Assembly (NCBI GenBank): GCA_036845225.1
Contig: DAIUEJ010000014.1
Span: 1 to 59,424, forward strand
Direction of reading: 5' to 3'
DNA from: FEN-680 sp036845225
Lineage (GTDB): Bacteria > Actinomycetota > Geothermincolia > Fen-727 > Anoxymicrobiaceae
Length of the DNA stretch: 59,424 nucleotides
The position numbers were made by a program, and so were the translations under genes. The notes beneath the pieces were generated by a model. It did no database searches and had not been told where the DNA came from. It saw nothing but the letters and a program-made list of their open reading frames with translations. Shown piece after piece: positions 15,901 through 24,029 of this stretch. How positions within the stretch are numbered: position 1 is the first letter of the stretch; every line of letters starts with the position of its first letter.

Positions 15901-17321
15901 AGGATGGGGTCAGACACGTATCCCGCCAGGACGAAGTGTTTGCTGGACGCTCCGCCCGGGGGCATAGCGTCGGCTTGCCATCTCGCGCCCGAATACCCCC
16001 TGGGGTAGAAGCTGTATACCGGGCTCCCCGGCTGGGTCGGAGAGCAAGGGTATCCCGGCGTGCTCCAGCCCCACAAAGCGCTGCTGGAGAAGTCCGCGAA
16101 CTCGCCCGAAGAGTTGCCCAGGAAGCTCACCCCGGCGCTCTCGGGGACGGACAGAGCGAGCCCTTCGGAGGCTGCCTTGCATCCATATCGCGCCACCGTC
16201 TCGTCGGAGTAGCTGTATGACGTCCGCCAGGCCATGCCTGCGGCGGTTCCATCAGAAAGGTGCGCAAGCCCGCTGAAGGCCAGCTCTTCCTTGTGCGGCA
16301 TCGCGAAGATGAGGCTCGGTGTGGCCGTACTGCTCCCTTTGTTGACGAGCGTGATGTCGATGTAGAAGAACGGCGCTGAGGACACCTTCTCGTTCTGGGG
16401 ATAGAAAGGCGCCCGGAAGGCGACGGTGAGCTCGAAGGGCATCGCGTCCGAGGAGCACTTGAAAGTGACGCCTGTCATGGTCTCCGACTGGTCGATCCGC
16501 TCCCACACCGGGAAGCGGTCGGTGAAGGGCAGAGCCCGTACCTTCCCGGCGTACTTGACCGCGATGACCATCTCTGCGAGGTCGCCGGTCCATGTCCCCA
16601 GGGACGAGTACCTGCCGAAGAGCTGCTGCGGCAGGAGATCCAGGCATGCGCGCGAGCCCAGCCTTCCCAGCACTACCTCATAGGCGTCCTGGGATGAGTT
16701 GTTGTAGCGCCGCACCGGTGGCGGGACAAGCGTGTTCCTGGAGGTCGAGGCGTCGACCTCGACGACGTCGGTGGACCCTTCCGAAAGCGTGATGGTGCTT
16801 ATGGTGGCAAGGTTCACCCCTCCCGGCACATCCGAGCGGAACGCGATCTTGATGACCCCGCGGGCGTCTGCCGAGGCCGGCAGGCCGAACTGAAGAGCGC
16901 TGTTGGAGCCGACCCTGCTGGAGATGTCCAGGCTCCCTACCGCAAGGGCTCCCTGCACGTACACGTTGAAGACCCGCTGTCCCAGAGTTGCGAAATCGTG
17001 TTCGACGAACGAAACCTCGATGTCGTATATGCCACCGGGACGCAGCCCGGCGATGGAATAGGCAAAGTTCCCCCCCTGGCGCTCCCTCTCAAACTTGTAA
17101 GCCTGCTTACGGGCACCGTCGGTGCCGGCGATTGGTTGGGAGGGAAAAGTGCTCGCGCGCGTGGCGTCCCGCGCGTTGTTCTCGAGCTCGACTATCACCT
17201 GCGGCGAAGCCACGGCGCATGACGCGAGCAACAGCACCAGCAGAACAGTTGCCGCGGCCGTCAGCCCAGCGAAAAGGACCCGGCCCGCGCGGCCTCCTGC
17301 TGGCGGCATGGGTTGGTCCAT
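12951..17321 (-). CDS. Giant secreted malectin-like + (alpha/alpha)6 glycoside-hydrolase-like protein with four repeat domains
   Basis: This 1456-residue exported protein has a hydrophobic signal (VLFAGLTAAATVLLVLLLAS) followed by LASC, a lipobox-like site, or by AVA-S for signal peptidase I. Residues about 45-190 look like a malectin-type sugar-binding domain (GIYDIEVSFVEHDF). Residues about 195-880 resemble the glutaminase A/DUF4965-GH116-like (alpha/alpha)6 family: WEGTWMRFHSTIDVEYNEAW, HDMPVEENLNFLLMLYRYW, DTNGNGMPD. Next come a Pro/Ala-rich segment made of three 10-residue units (882-917), four 111-residue repeats (about 920-1361) and a 95-residue tail, MSYYPRGAASFGLIDAA onward. The tail looks like the missing end of the catalytic domain. 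The start at 17321 has AGGTGA ahead and follows the lipase stop by 4 bases, so the two are an operon. The sugar specificity is unknown. Confidence 0.75.
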   Translation of the reverse strand: MDQPMPPAGGRAGRVLFAGLTAAATVLLVLLLASCAVASPQVIVELENNARDATRASTFPSQPIAGTDGARKQAYKFERERQGGNFAYSIAGLRPGGIYDIEVSFVEHDFATLGQRVFNVYVQGALAVGSLDISSRVGSNSALQFGLPASADARGVIKIAFRSDVPGGVNLATISTITLSEGSTDVVEVDASTSRNTLVPPPVRRYNNSSQDAYEVVLGRLGSRACLDLLPQQLFGRYSSLGTWTGDLAEMVIAVKYAGKVRALPFTDRFPVWERIDQSETMTGVTFKCSSDAMPFELTVAFRAPFYPQNEKVSSAPFFYIDITLVNKGSSTATPSLIFAMPHKEELAFSGLAHLSDGTAAGMAWRTSYSYSDETVARYGCKAASEGLALSVPESAGVSFLGNSSGEFADFSSSALWGWSTPGYPCSPTQPGSPVYSFYPRGYSGARWQADAMPPGGASSKHFVLAGYVSDPILNVSNRYYSDSAFRFRYVSTFASVQAVIDYAVSDRSAGDDIAGKSSFFDSVFSSSKSLDVGSPTSALRPLIACSFRTWLTNTWWAHSSSGRDWFSVWEGTWMRFHSTIDVEYNEAWLYYSLWPSLLKCELDEWLLCIKYNEAGAYLPHDVGIVDQATGQAYDHDMPVEENLNFLLMLYRYWKSSGDTACVTSRWANIKAFTQFVMACDTNGNGMPDKYSETTFDDGTPALEGGRDQTYLGFKCLAAYRAVREMALVAEPSFASACQSKVDLLNERLATDSWLADHYAVALDPTTAQADREAYSIYSGSGLLYLLGGQRDTGLSPTNQAYLARDIAESTARTWGPYGSKHTSNDPGRMWVSSNIWRDALACYLGASLRGGSPLAGAETYWDFEKRLAMLGSGGYWDGTIYGRSAGVSPANERSAGVPPANERSAGVPPAISDPGAGVPPPVGIVAERPIYFNYHGAWTGGHDVVGATTPSSTFYFAEGTCRPGFDPYICVQNPEAAGAHVKVTYMTGDGSVKTTEIDVPPNSRATLRPKDTLGEGDDAAHDFSAKVESTSGTGIVAERPIYFNYHGSWTGGHDVVGATTPATTFYFAEGTTRPGFDPYICVQNPEAAGAHVKVTYMTGDGSVKTKEIDVPPNSRATVLPKETLGEGDDAAHDFSAKVESTSGTGIVAERPIYFNYHGAWTGGHDVVGATAPSSTFYFAEGTCRPGFDPYICVQNPEAASAHVKVTYMTGDGSVKTTEIDVPPNSRATQRPKETLGEGDDAAHDFSAKVESTNGAGIVAERPIYFNYHGAWTGGHDVVGATTPSSTFYFAEGTCRPGFDPYICVQNPEAAGAHVKVTYMTGDGSVKTKEIDVPPNSRATQRPKETLGEGDDAAHDFSAKVEATDGTAGMQLMSYYPRGAASFGLIDAAACLTIDNPENALYYRPTSYPLRVPVLNRADWSNPDPTKRVPLIYFRDPSSPVFITNRSLLPATVGPR
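13237..14568 (-). repeat. Four tandem 333-bp coding repeats
   Basis: Identical landmarks (tccacctt) recur at 13237, 13570, 13903 and 14236, an exact 333-base period (111 residues). The units are nearly identical in DNA, including silent positions over long stretches. This shows recent duplication or gene conversion. Each unit encodes GIVAERPIYFNYHG, FYFAEGT.RPGFDPYICVQN and KVTYMTGDGSVKT. The edges are set by where the similarity fades near 14555-14568. Confidence 0.9.
14588..14677. repeat. Three tandem 30-bp palindromic units inside the coding sequence
   Basis: Units start at 14588, 14618 and 14648. Each carries gccggcgggacgccggcg followed by ctacgctcat. Because the period is 30 bases the frame is kept, adding the peptide SAGVPPANER three times. 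A decayed partial unit follows near 14560-14580. The core also occurs between genes at 42829-42851 (22 of 23 bases identical), so it is a dispersed repeat that has entered a gene. Confidence 0.88.
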
Positions 17322-17325
17322 CTGC

Positions 17326-18150
17326 TCACCTACGGAATATGGATGCCACTCGGCTTCCCAGAACCTTGAAAGGCTTTGAGACCGTCTGCCAGACCCTGCG
17401 CTTGCCGGTCTCATCGAACTCGACCGGTACGGCGAACACGCCGCCCGCCTCCAGCATCCCGATCTCGTGCCCCGGATGCGCCCCTTCCGGGAGCCCGCCG
17501 CTGAGGAACTCCGAGGCGCAGGCGACCACGTCCCTGCTCATCACTGCGCGCCAGTGGGACACCGGCCGCTGGCGGACGATGTTGTATCCGTATGAGAGGT
17601 AGGCGCTCGCGAACGGCACGATGACGCCGTCCCACCTCACGTAGATCGAGAGGCACCTGCCCGCGATCTCGTGGCGAAGGGGCGATTCGTTGAGCCGCCG
17701 GATGAGCTGAGATGTCGGGCGCACCTGGCGGCCCGCCGGCGAGAAGAAACCCAGGTAGCCGATGTAGGTCCCCGAGTTCGGTGCCGAGACGAACGCGCCC
17801 CTGCCCAGCGCCGGGTAACCCCCGAGCTCAAGCAGGTAGTAGTTGGCGACGATGCCCCCGAGGCTGTAGCCGAACAGGTTGACCTTCTCGTAGCCGAGCG
17901 ACTCCCTGAGGCGCCGCACCTGCTCGGCGACGATGTCCGCCGACCGGGTCATGTCCCCCATAGCCATCCACGGGAGCTTGATATTGACTGTGTCGAGCCC
18001 GCCGGCCTGCAGGTGCCTGCCTACCAGGTCGCTCTGGAACTGCGGGGCACCGTAGCCCGGGATTATCAGGACGGGGTAATGTCCAGTATTTACGTCAGTC
18101 ATTTTCCACTTTTCTTTACACTTTTCGTTAGCTGCCATGGCCTTTTTCAC
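17326..18150 (-). CDS. Lipase/esterase (alpha/beta hydrolase, EstA/PGAP1-like)
   Basis: This alpha/beta hydrolase of 274 residues has an early YPVLIIPGYGAP strand-oxyanion segment and the nucleophile elbow GYSLGG near residue 98. Candidate acid and base are Asp in YVRWDGVIVP and His in PVSHWRAV, in the expected order. The family hydrolyses lipid or acyl esters. No convincing signal peptide is present. The GTG at 18150 has AGGA ahead, but the first 15 residues are Lys-rich and partly encoded by a repeat arm (18099-18121). The ATG at 18105 may therefore be the true start (259 residues). It is the first gene of an operon with the giant hydrolase, 4 bases apart. It is divergent from the PHP-domain gene. 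Confidence 0.8.
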   Translation of the reverse strand: MKKAMAANEKCKEKWKMTDVNTGHYPVLIIPGYGAPQFQSDLVGRHLQAGGLDTVNIKLPWMAMGDMTRSADIVAEQVRRLRESLGYEKVNLFGYSLGGIVANYYLLELGGYPALGRGAFVSAPNSGTYIGYLGFFSPAGRQVRPTSQLIRRLNESPLRHEIAGRCLSIYVRWDGVIVPFASAYLSYGYNIVRQRPVSHWRAVMSRDVVACASEFLSGGLPEGAHPGHEIGMLEAGGVFAVPVEFDETGKRRVWQTVSKPFKVLGSRVASIFRR

Positions 18151-18253
18151 TTCTCATCCTACCCCTGAACCTTATCCTAACAAAAAAGGAGGCGGAGTTA
18201 CGCGATGTCGCCTGAGCCATCAGTCCTCGAGTGTAAAAATAAGTGGAAAACGA
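18099..18253. repeat. Inverted repeat pair in a divergent promoter region
   Basis: The arms 18099-18121 and 18231-18253 are inverted copies with 20 of 23 bases matching (gtgtaaaaataagtgg and its complement). They lie 109 bases apart between the divergent lipase and PHP genes. The A/T-rich GTGTAAA...AGTGGA motif resembles the inner stem of the repeat at 33336-33425. It could be a decayed element of that family or an operator pair. Confidence 0.5.
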
Positions 18254-18322
18254 ACGACGTAACCGGATTGTGGTACCCTTGTCCATGGCAAGAATATCGA
18301 TGGCCCCGGGGGGTCCCTCCTC

Positions 18323-20713
18323 TTGAACAAATACCAGAAGACGATCGGCATAGCCGCGCTGCTGGTCAGCATCCTGCTGGCGACGGCGCCGTTCGCCCTC
18401 GCGGCGGACGCAGGGGCCGCCTCGACTTTCCAGCAGGACATGGCGCGCGCCATGGGCGACATGCACATCTACTTCGGCAACCTTCACAGCCACACCGCCT
18501 ATTCGGACGGTGAAGGGACGCCGGAGCAAGCGTTCCAGTGGGCTCGTGACACCGCCCACCTGGACTTCTACGCGATCACCGACCATGCGGAGTACTTGAG
18601 CCCCGCCGCGTGGCAGGACACGCGAGGAAGGGCCGCGCAGTTCACAAAGGCGGGCACCTTCGCGGCGCTCGCCGGCTTCGAGTGGTCCAGCGGCGTCGGC
18701 CACGTGAACGTGCTCAACACCGCCGCCTACACCAGCACCGGGCAGACCAGGACCCTTGACTCTCTATACAACTGGATGGGCTCCAACGGTGGCCTCGGCC
18801 AGTTCAACCACCCGGCGACCATCGCGGGCACGTTCAACGAGTTCGAATATTCCGGCAACCCGTCGGCAAAGAGGATGCGCGCAGTCGAGACGGGCAACAC
18901 CGGGGCGGGCAACAACACCGGCTTCTTCTACGACTACTTCATCAAGGCGCTCGACAAGGGCTGGAAGGTCGCCCCTACCAGTAACCAGGACAACCACTCG
19001 CTCAAGACCAACTCGCACCGGACCGCGATCGTCACACGCGGCCTCACACCCGCGAGCCTGATGGACGGTGTCGCCAGCAGGCGCGTCTACTCGAGCGATG
19101 ACCCGGACATGCAGGTGGTGTTCAAGTCCGGCAGCGACTGGATGGGGTCCAGCCTCACCAGGGCGAAGGGAAGGTACGCGTTCGACGTGCTGGTACAGGA
19201 CGACGAGGACATCGCCAAGCTCGAGCTTGTCTCGAACGGCGGCAGGGTCGTAGCCCAGCAGGTCTTCAAGCAGACGACGCATTTCAAGCAGTTCGAGTGG
19301 CACCCTGAGGTGGACTTCTCCTCCACCCGCGCCTACTACTTCGTGAAGGTGACAGAGCGGGACACCAACCAGGAGGACGAGTCACACCGGGGCAACCAGG
19401 TCGCTCTCTCGGCACCCATCTGGTTCTCGACTCCGCAGCACGACATCTCCATCAAGGTGCAGGCGGCCAACAACATCATCGCCGAGCGCCCCATGTACTT
19501 CAGCTACAAGGGGGCCTGGGCGGGCGGAACCACCGAGAGCGGAGTGACGCAGCCGCGGAAGACCTGGTATCTCGCCGAGGGCGCCACATGGCCCGGCTTC
19601 GAGGAGTGGATCTGCATCCAGAACCCGGGAGCCACCGACGCCGACGTGGGCATCACCTACATGTTCCAACGAGGCATAACGAAGAAGCAGTCTGTCCGCG
19701 TGGCGGCGCACTCTCGTCTGACCGTGGACGTCAACAGCGCGGTGGGCTCCGGGAAAGACGTCTCCGCGCGGATAGACGCGAGCGAGCCGGTGGTGGTGGA
19801 GCGCCCGATGTACTTCAACTACCACGGCGCCTGGACCGGAGGTTCCATCGCCTCCGCGGTGCCGGGGCCCGCGACGCGCTGGTACTTCGCAGAGGGCGCC
19901 ACCCAGCCGGGCTTCATCGAGTGGCTGTCGCTCATGAACCCCGATGCGCGAAACGCTAAGGTGACCATAACCTACATGTTCCCTGGAGGCGCGACGAAGG
20001 CACAAGCGGTCACGGTCGCGGCGCACTCGCGGCAGACGGTGATGGTCAACGACGTGGTAGGGCTCAACCGCGACGTGTCGGCGGTAGTCTCCTCTGACGT
20101 GCCAATAATCGCCGAGCGCCCGATGTACTTCAGTTACCACGGCGCCTGGAACGGCGGGTCGAGCCAGTATGGCGCTACCTCGCCCGGGACGTCCTGGTAC
20201 TTCGCGGAGGGCACCACCCGGCACAACCGCATCGACGGCGCCTTTGACGAGTGGCTGAGCATACTGAACCCGGGGGCCTCGCATGCGACCGTCAACATCA
20301 CGTACATGTTCGGCGACGGCTCGTCCACCACGACTCACAAGAGCGTCGCGCCCCACTCGCGCCAGACCGTCCTCGTCAACGATGAGGTCGGGCCGGACAA
20401 GGACGTCTCGGTGCACGTGACCAGCAACACCCCGGTCGTGGTCGAGCGGCCGACCTACTACAACTACCACAGCGCCCTGCCTGGCGGCGACGTCGAGCTC
20501 GGGTGCCGCGGCGGCGCGCGGACGTGGTACTTCGCCGAGGGCACCAACCGCGACGGGTTCGAGGAGTGGCTCACGCTCCAGAACCCGAACACCACCGAGA
20601 CCAAGGCGACCGTGACCCTGATGCTCGAGGACGGCACCACCCAGGACTTCTCCTACGTCCTGCCACCCACAAGCCGCACCACGATAACGGTGAACGGACT
20701 GCTCGCTGACTGA
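18323..20713 (+). CDS. Secreted PHP-domain (CehA/McbA-like) protein with four C-terminal repeat domains
   Basis: This 796-residue protein starts at TTG (18323) behind a GGGGGG stretch. A signal peptide ends at about residue 27 (APFALA|ADA). The metal-dependent phosphoesterase PHP fold is seen in NLHSHTAYSDGEGTPEQAF (HxH) and FYAITDHAEYL. CehA-like relatives hydrolyse phosphate or ester bonds. Residues about 375-796 are four diverged ~105-residue repeats (ERPMYFSYKGAWAGG, WYFAEGATQPGF). They are the same family as the tandem repeats in the giant hydrolase at 12951-17321, on the opposite strand. The third repeat has a short insertion (RHNRIDGAFDE). The repeats probably anchor or display the enzyme outside the cell; this is inference. 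Confidence 0.82.
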   Translation: MNKYQKTIGIAALLVSILLATAPFALAADAGAASTFQQDMARAMGDMHIYFGNLHSHTAYSDGEGTPEQAFQWARDTAHLDFYAITDHAEYLSPAAWQDTRGRAAQFTKAGTFAALAGFEWSSGVGHVNVLNTAAYTSTGQTRTLDSLYNWMGSNGGLGQFNHPATIAGTFNEFEYSGNPSAKRMRAVETGNTGAGNNTGFFYDYFIKALDKGWKVAPTSNQDNHSLKTNSHRTAIVTRGLTPASLMDGVASRRVYSSDDPDMQVVFKSGSDWMGSSLTRAKGRYAFDVLVQDDEDIAKLELVSNGGRVVAQQVFKQTTHFKQFEWHPEVDFSSTRAYYFVKVTERDTNQEDESHRGNQVALSAPIWFSTPQHDISIKVQAANNIIAERPMYFSYKGAWAGGTTESGVTQPRKTWYLAEGATWPGFEEWICIQNPGATDADVGITYMFQRGITKKQSVRVAAHSRLTVDVNSAVGSGKDVSARIDASEPVVVERPMYFNYHGAWTGGSIASAVPGPATRWYFAEGATQPGFIEWLSLMNPDARNAKVTITYMFPGGATKAQAVTVAAHSRQTVMVNDVVGLNRDVSAVVSSDVPIIAERPMYFSYHGAWNGGSSQYGATSPGTSWYFAEGTTRHNRIDGAFDEWLSILNPGASHATVNITYMFGDGSSTTTHKSVAPHSRQTVLVNDEVGPDKDVSVHVTSNTPVVVERPTYYNYHSALPGGDVELGCRGGARTWYFAEGTNRDGFEEWLTLQNPNTTETKATVTLMLEDGTTQDFSYVLPPTSRTTITVNGLLAD

Positions 20714-20770
20714 CCCCCGTGCCCACCGAAAAGCCCATGTGCTAGAGTAACTTTCGACATGGGAGGGGCG

Positions 20771-21880
20771 ATGTCCAGGGTACTCATCATCGAAGCATCG
20801 TATGGGGATATCGGTACCGCGATCGACCGGGTCCTCGAACAGTTCCCGCTGGACGTGGACGGCAGATCGGTGCTCGTCAAGCCGAATATCCTCGGCCCAT
20901 TTCCTCCCGAGCGCCACGTGAACACCGCGCCGGCCGTCGTAGAGGCAGTGGTCAAGCGCCTCCGCGCCTCGGGCGGCGAGGTGACGGTCGCCGACAACCC
21001 GGGTGCGCGCGGCTACGGCGCCGTCGAGAAGAGCGCGCGCGTCTCGGGGATACTCGATGCCTCACTGGGCAGCTACGCCAACATCGCGACCGATGTCGAG
21101 ACCGTCACGCTGGAAGGGTGCGGCCTCTCGGCAGGGGTCTCTCGCAGGGTCCTGGAGGCCGACGTCCTGGTGTCGCTCCCGAAGTTCAAGACCCACGTCC
21201 TCACGAGCATCTCAGGGGCGATCAAGAACAGCTTCGGCTTCGTGGTCGGCGCCGAGAAGAACCGCCTGCACCGCGACCTTCCCTCCCCGAGCGATTTCGG
21301 CAGGATGCTGGTGGACGTCTACAAGCTGAGGGTCCCCGACCTGGTCATCATGGACGGCGTGGTGGGCATGCAGGGCAACGGCCCGTCCGGCAAGAGCCTC
21401 TACCCCGTGGGTAAGATACTCGCATCCGACAACGGCGTAGCGCTCGACGCGGTGATGGCGCACATGATGGGCCTCAAGCCGGACAAGAACCCGGCGCTGG
21501 TGCGCGCTCAGAGCGAAGGCCTGGGCGAGATCGACCTCTCTCGCATCGACATCGCGGGGGACGCCAGCCCTCTCAAGGGCTTCAAGAAGCCTACCCGCAT
21601 GATGCCGGATGTCATGTCCAAGCCGCTCCTGCGCGCTTTCTACCCCGACCTCGACAAGCCGGGCTTCGAGGTGGACCCGGCGGTGTGCACCGCCTGCGGA
21701 AACTGCCGGGACGTCTGCCCCGGCGGAGCGATCACCATCGAGGGCAAGGTGCCGCGCTACGACTACTCGAAGTGCATCGCGTGCTTCTGCTGCATGGAGC
21801 TGTGCTCGGAGCAGGCTATCGAGCTCAAGGACGCCTGGCGCACCCGGATATATCGAAGACTCGGGCTGCTCAGCCCATAG
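20771..21880 (+). CDS. DUF362 protein with C-terminal two-cluster ferredoxin domain (copy 1)
   Basis: This protein of about 369 residues has an N-terminal DUF362 domain (VLVKPNILGPFPPE, LPKFKTHVLTSISGAIKN). It ends in two 4Fe-4S motifs, CTACGNCRDVCPGG and KCIACFCCMELCSEQA. DUF362-ferredoxin proteins are common in anaerobes. Their reaction is not established; electron transfer is the safe statement. The ATG at 20771 is preceded by GGAGG at 20762-20766; an in-frame ATG at 20759 is less likely. It lies between the PHP gene (58 bases upstream) and GH3 (37 bases downstream) in the same direction, so it may be cotranscribed. A paralogue lies at 28700-29875. Confidence 0.83.
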   Translation: MSRVLIIEASYGDIGTAIDRVLEQFPLDVDGRSVLVKPNILGPFPPERHVNTAPAVVEAVVKRLRASGGEVTVADNPGARGYGAVEKSARVSGILDASLGSYANIATDVETVTLEGCGLSAGVSRRVLEADVLVSLPKFKTHVLTSISGAIKNSFGFVVGAEKNRLHRDLPSPSDFGRMLVDVYKLRVPDLVIMDGVVGMQGNGPSGKSLYPVGKILASDNGVALDAVMAHMMGLKPDKNPALVRAQSEGLGEIDLSRIDIAGDASPLKGFKKPTRMMPDVMSKPLLRAFYPDLDKPGFEVDPAVCTACGNCRDVCPGGAITIEGKVPRYDYSKCIACFCCMELCSEQAIELKDAWRTRIYRRLGLLSP

Positions 21881-21917
21881 CCGGCGCTGTACGATTAACA
21901 ATCTATGGAGGGCATTG

Positions 21918-24002
21918 ATGACAAAGGACCGCACGGCCTCAAACGTTACTTTCGCGGACGTCTCCGCCGCTCAGGGCGAAGAGCGCGAGCGCCTCATAAC
22001 GGAGCTCGTCTCCAGAATGAGCCTCGAGGAGAAGGTCAGGCAGATGGCTGGCAGCGCCGGCCTGCTCGGCCTCGCCTGGATGCTCGTGGCATACGGTCAC
22101 AAGACCTACGACTCGGGCGGAAACAAGCGCCTCGGCATCCCTCCCATAAGGTTCACCGACGGCCCCAGGGGTATCTGCCTGAACCACTCCACCTGTTTTC
22201 CCGTGGCGATGGCTCGGGCGGCGACCTGGGACGAGGAGCTACAGGAGCGCGTGGGCTCCGCGGTCGGCATCGAGGCGCGGTCCCAGGGTGCCGACTTCTA
22301 CGGCGGGGTCTGCATCAACGTGCCGCGCCACCCGGGCTGGGGCAGGGCGCAGGAGACGTTCGGCGAGGACCCGTACCTGCTCGGTGTATCGGGCTCCGCG
22401 ATGGTCAAGGGCGTGCAGCGCCACGTGATGGCGTGCGCCAAGCACCTCGCGTGCAACAGCATGGAAGAGGCGCGGTTCTACGTCGACGTGCGCATCGACG
22501 AGCGCACCCTCAGGGAGGTCTATCTCCCCCACTTCAAGATGTGCGTGGACGCGGGCGTCGCTTCGATAATGAGCGCGTACAACAAGGTCAACGGGGACTT
22601 CTGCGGGCACAGCAGCCACCTGCTGCGCGACATCCTCAAGGAAGAGTGGGGCTTCGATGGCCTGGTCATGTCCGACTTCGTGTACGGGGTCCGCAACGGC
22701 AAGAGGAGCGCGAACGCGGGCATGGACATCGAGATGCCGTACAGGTGGCGTTTCGGCATCGGGTTCAAGGGAACGGTGAAGCACGGCGGCGTGCCGGAGG
22801 CCAATATCGACGAGGCGGTCGGGCGGGTGCTGCGCCAGAAGGCGAGGTTCGCCGGCGTCGGTGAGGCCGGGGCTTATGGCGAGGAGAAGGTCGCCTGCGG
22901 TGACCATACCCGCCTGGCGCTTGAAGTCGCGCGCGAGGGCATCGTGCTGCTCAAGAACGCGGGCGGCGCCCTTCCGCTCGACCGTGAAGAGGTCCGGCGC
23001 ATCGCGGTGATCGGCCGCCTGGCCGACAAGGCCAACATCGGCGACATGGGGAGCAGCCGGGTCAGCCCACCCTACGTGGTGACCCCTCTCGAGGGGCTCA
23101 GGAAGCTCGTCGGCGGCGAGGTAGAGATCGTCTACCAGAGCGGCAAGGATATCGAGGCTGCCAGGCGTGCCGCCCGCGAGGCCGATGCGGCGGTCGTCTT
23201 CGTCGGGTTCACCGGCAGGGACGAGGGCGAGTTCTTGCCGGTCATCCACACTGGCGGCGACCGGGCGGACCTCCGGCTCCCGCGCGGCCAGGATGAGCTG
23301 ATCAAGGCTGTCGCCGCGGAGTCCACAAGGTGCGTGGTCGTTCTGGAAGGCGGCTCCGCGATACTGGTCGACGCCTGGAAAGACGACGTCGATGCGATAG
23401 TGATGGCCTGGTACCCTGGCATGGAGGGTGGCACTGCCATAACGGAGGTCCTTTTCGGTGTGGTCAATCCGAGCGGCAAGCTCCCGGTAACCTTTCCGGC
23501 CTCGAACGACCAGAACCCGCCGTTCGACAAGAAGGCGAAGAGCGCCGTGTACGACTACTACCATGGCTACCGGCTCTTCGACAAGAAGGCTATGGAGCCC
23601 GCTTTCGCCTTCGGCTTCGGGCTGAGCTACACGGAGTTCGCATGCTCGAACCTGCGGCTGAGCGACGACACCATCAGCAAAACCGGCACGCTGCTGGTGG
23701 AAGCCGACGTGACGAACACGGGAGAGTCTGCGGGCGTGGAGGTCGCGCAGCTATACGTGGGCTACGAGGGCTCGAGTGTCGACCGGCCAGTCCGAGAGCT
23801 CAAGGGCTTTGTGCGGGTCGCGCTGGAGCCGGGCGAGACGAAGACCGTCTCACTGCGCCTGTCCGCAGAGGACCTCGCGTACTACGACACGGCCAAGGGC
23901 GCATGGGTCGTCGAAGAGATCCGCTACAGCGTGTTCGTGGGGTCTTCCTCCAGGGAACAGGACCTCGCGCTCCAGCGTGTCTTCAGCGTCTGGGGGGCGT
24001 AG
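21918..24002 (+). CDS. Glycoside hydrolase family 3 beta-glucosidase-type enzyme
   Basis: This GH3 enzyme has 694 residues. The substrate loop IRFTDGPRGICLNHSTCFP and the conserved KHLACN come first. The catalytic Asp is in GFDGLVMSDF, followed by the alpha/beta sandwich (REGIVLLKNAGGALPLD) and a C-terminal fibronectin-III-like domain (EVAQLYVGY). Such enzymes remove terminal beta-glucosyl or xylosyl residues. No signal peptide is seen, so it acts inside the cell. The frame is open far upstream, but the ATG at 21918 follows GGAGGG and begins the family match (LVSRMSLEEKVRQM). Sugar specificity is not determined by eye. With the GH38 gene at 40 kb and the secreted hydrolase it suggests use of complex glycans. 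Confidence 0.9.
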   Translation: MTKDRTASNVTFADVSAAQGEERERLITELVSRMSLEEKVRQMAGSAGLLGLAWMLVAYGHKTYDSGGNKRLGIPPIRFTDGPRGICLNHSTCFPVAMARAATWDEELQERVGSAVGIEARSQGADFYGGVCINVPRHPGWGRAQETFGEDPYLLGVSGSAMVKGVQRHVMACAKHLACNSMEEARFYVDVRIDERTLREVYLPHFKMCVDAGVASIMSAYNKVNGDFCGHSSHLLRDILKEEWGFDGLVMSDFVYGVRNGKRSANAGMDIEMPYRWRFGIGFKGTVKHGGVPEANIDEAVGRVLRQKARFAGVGEAGAYGEEKVACGDHTRLALEVAREGIVLLKNAGGALPLDREEVRRIAVIGRLADKANIGDMGSSRVSPPYVVTPLEGLRKLVGGEVEIVYQSGKDIEAARRAAREADAAVVFVGFTGRDEGEFLPVIHTGGDRADLRLPRGQDELIKAVAAESTRCVVVLEGGSAILVDAWKDDVDAIVMAWYPGMEGGTAITEVLFGVVNPSGKLPVTFPASNDQNPPFDKKAKSAVYDYYHGYRLFDKKAMEPAFAFGFGLSYTEFACSNLRLSDDTISKTGTLLVEADVTNTGESAGVEVAQLYVGYEGSSVDRPVRELKGFVRVALEPGETKTVSLRLSAEDLAYYDTAKGAWVVEEIRYSVFVGSSSREQDLALQRVFSVWGA

Positions 24003-24029
24003 CCGGGCTCACTTCGTGCACCACTGGGC

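Noticed and set aside
19382..20917. Minus-strand open frame of 511 codons over the PHP gene repeats
   Set aside because: It is antisense to the repeat domains with periodic composition mirrored from them. No recognisable protein.
21609..21917. N-terminal extension of the GH3 frame
   Set aside because: It overlaps the DUF362 ferredoxin domain in another frame. The GH3 ATG at 21918 has a good ribosome site.
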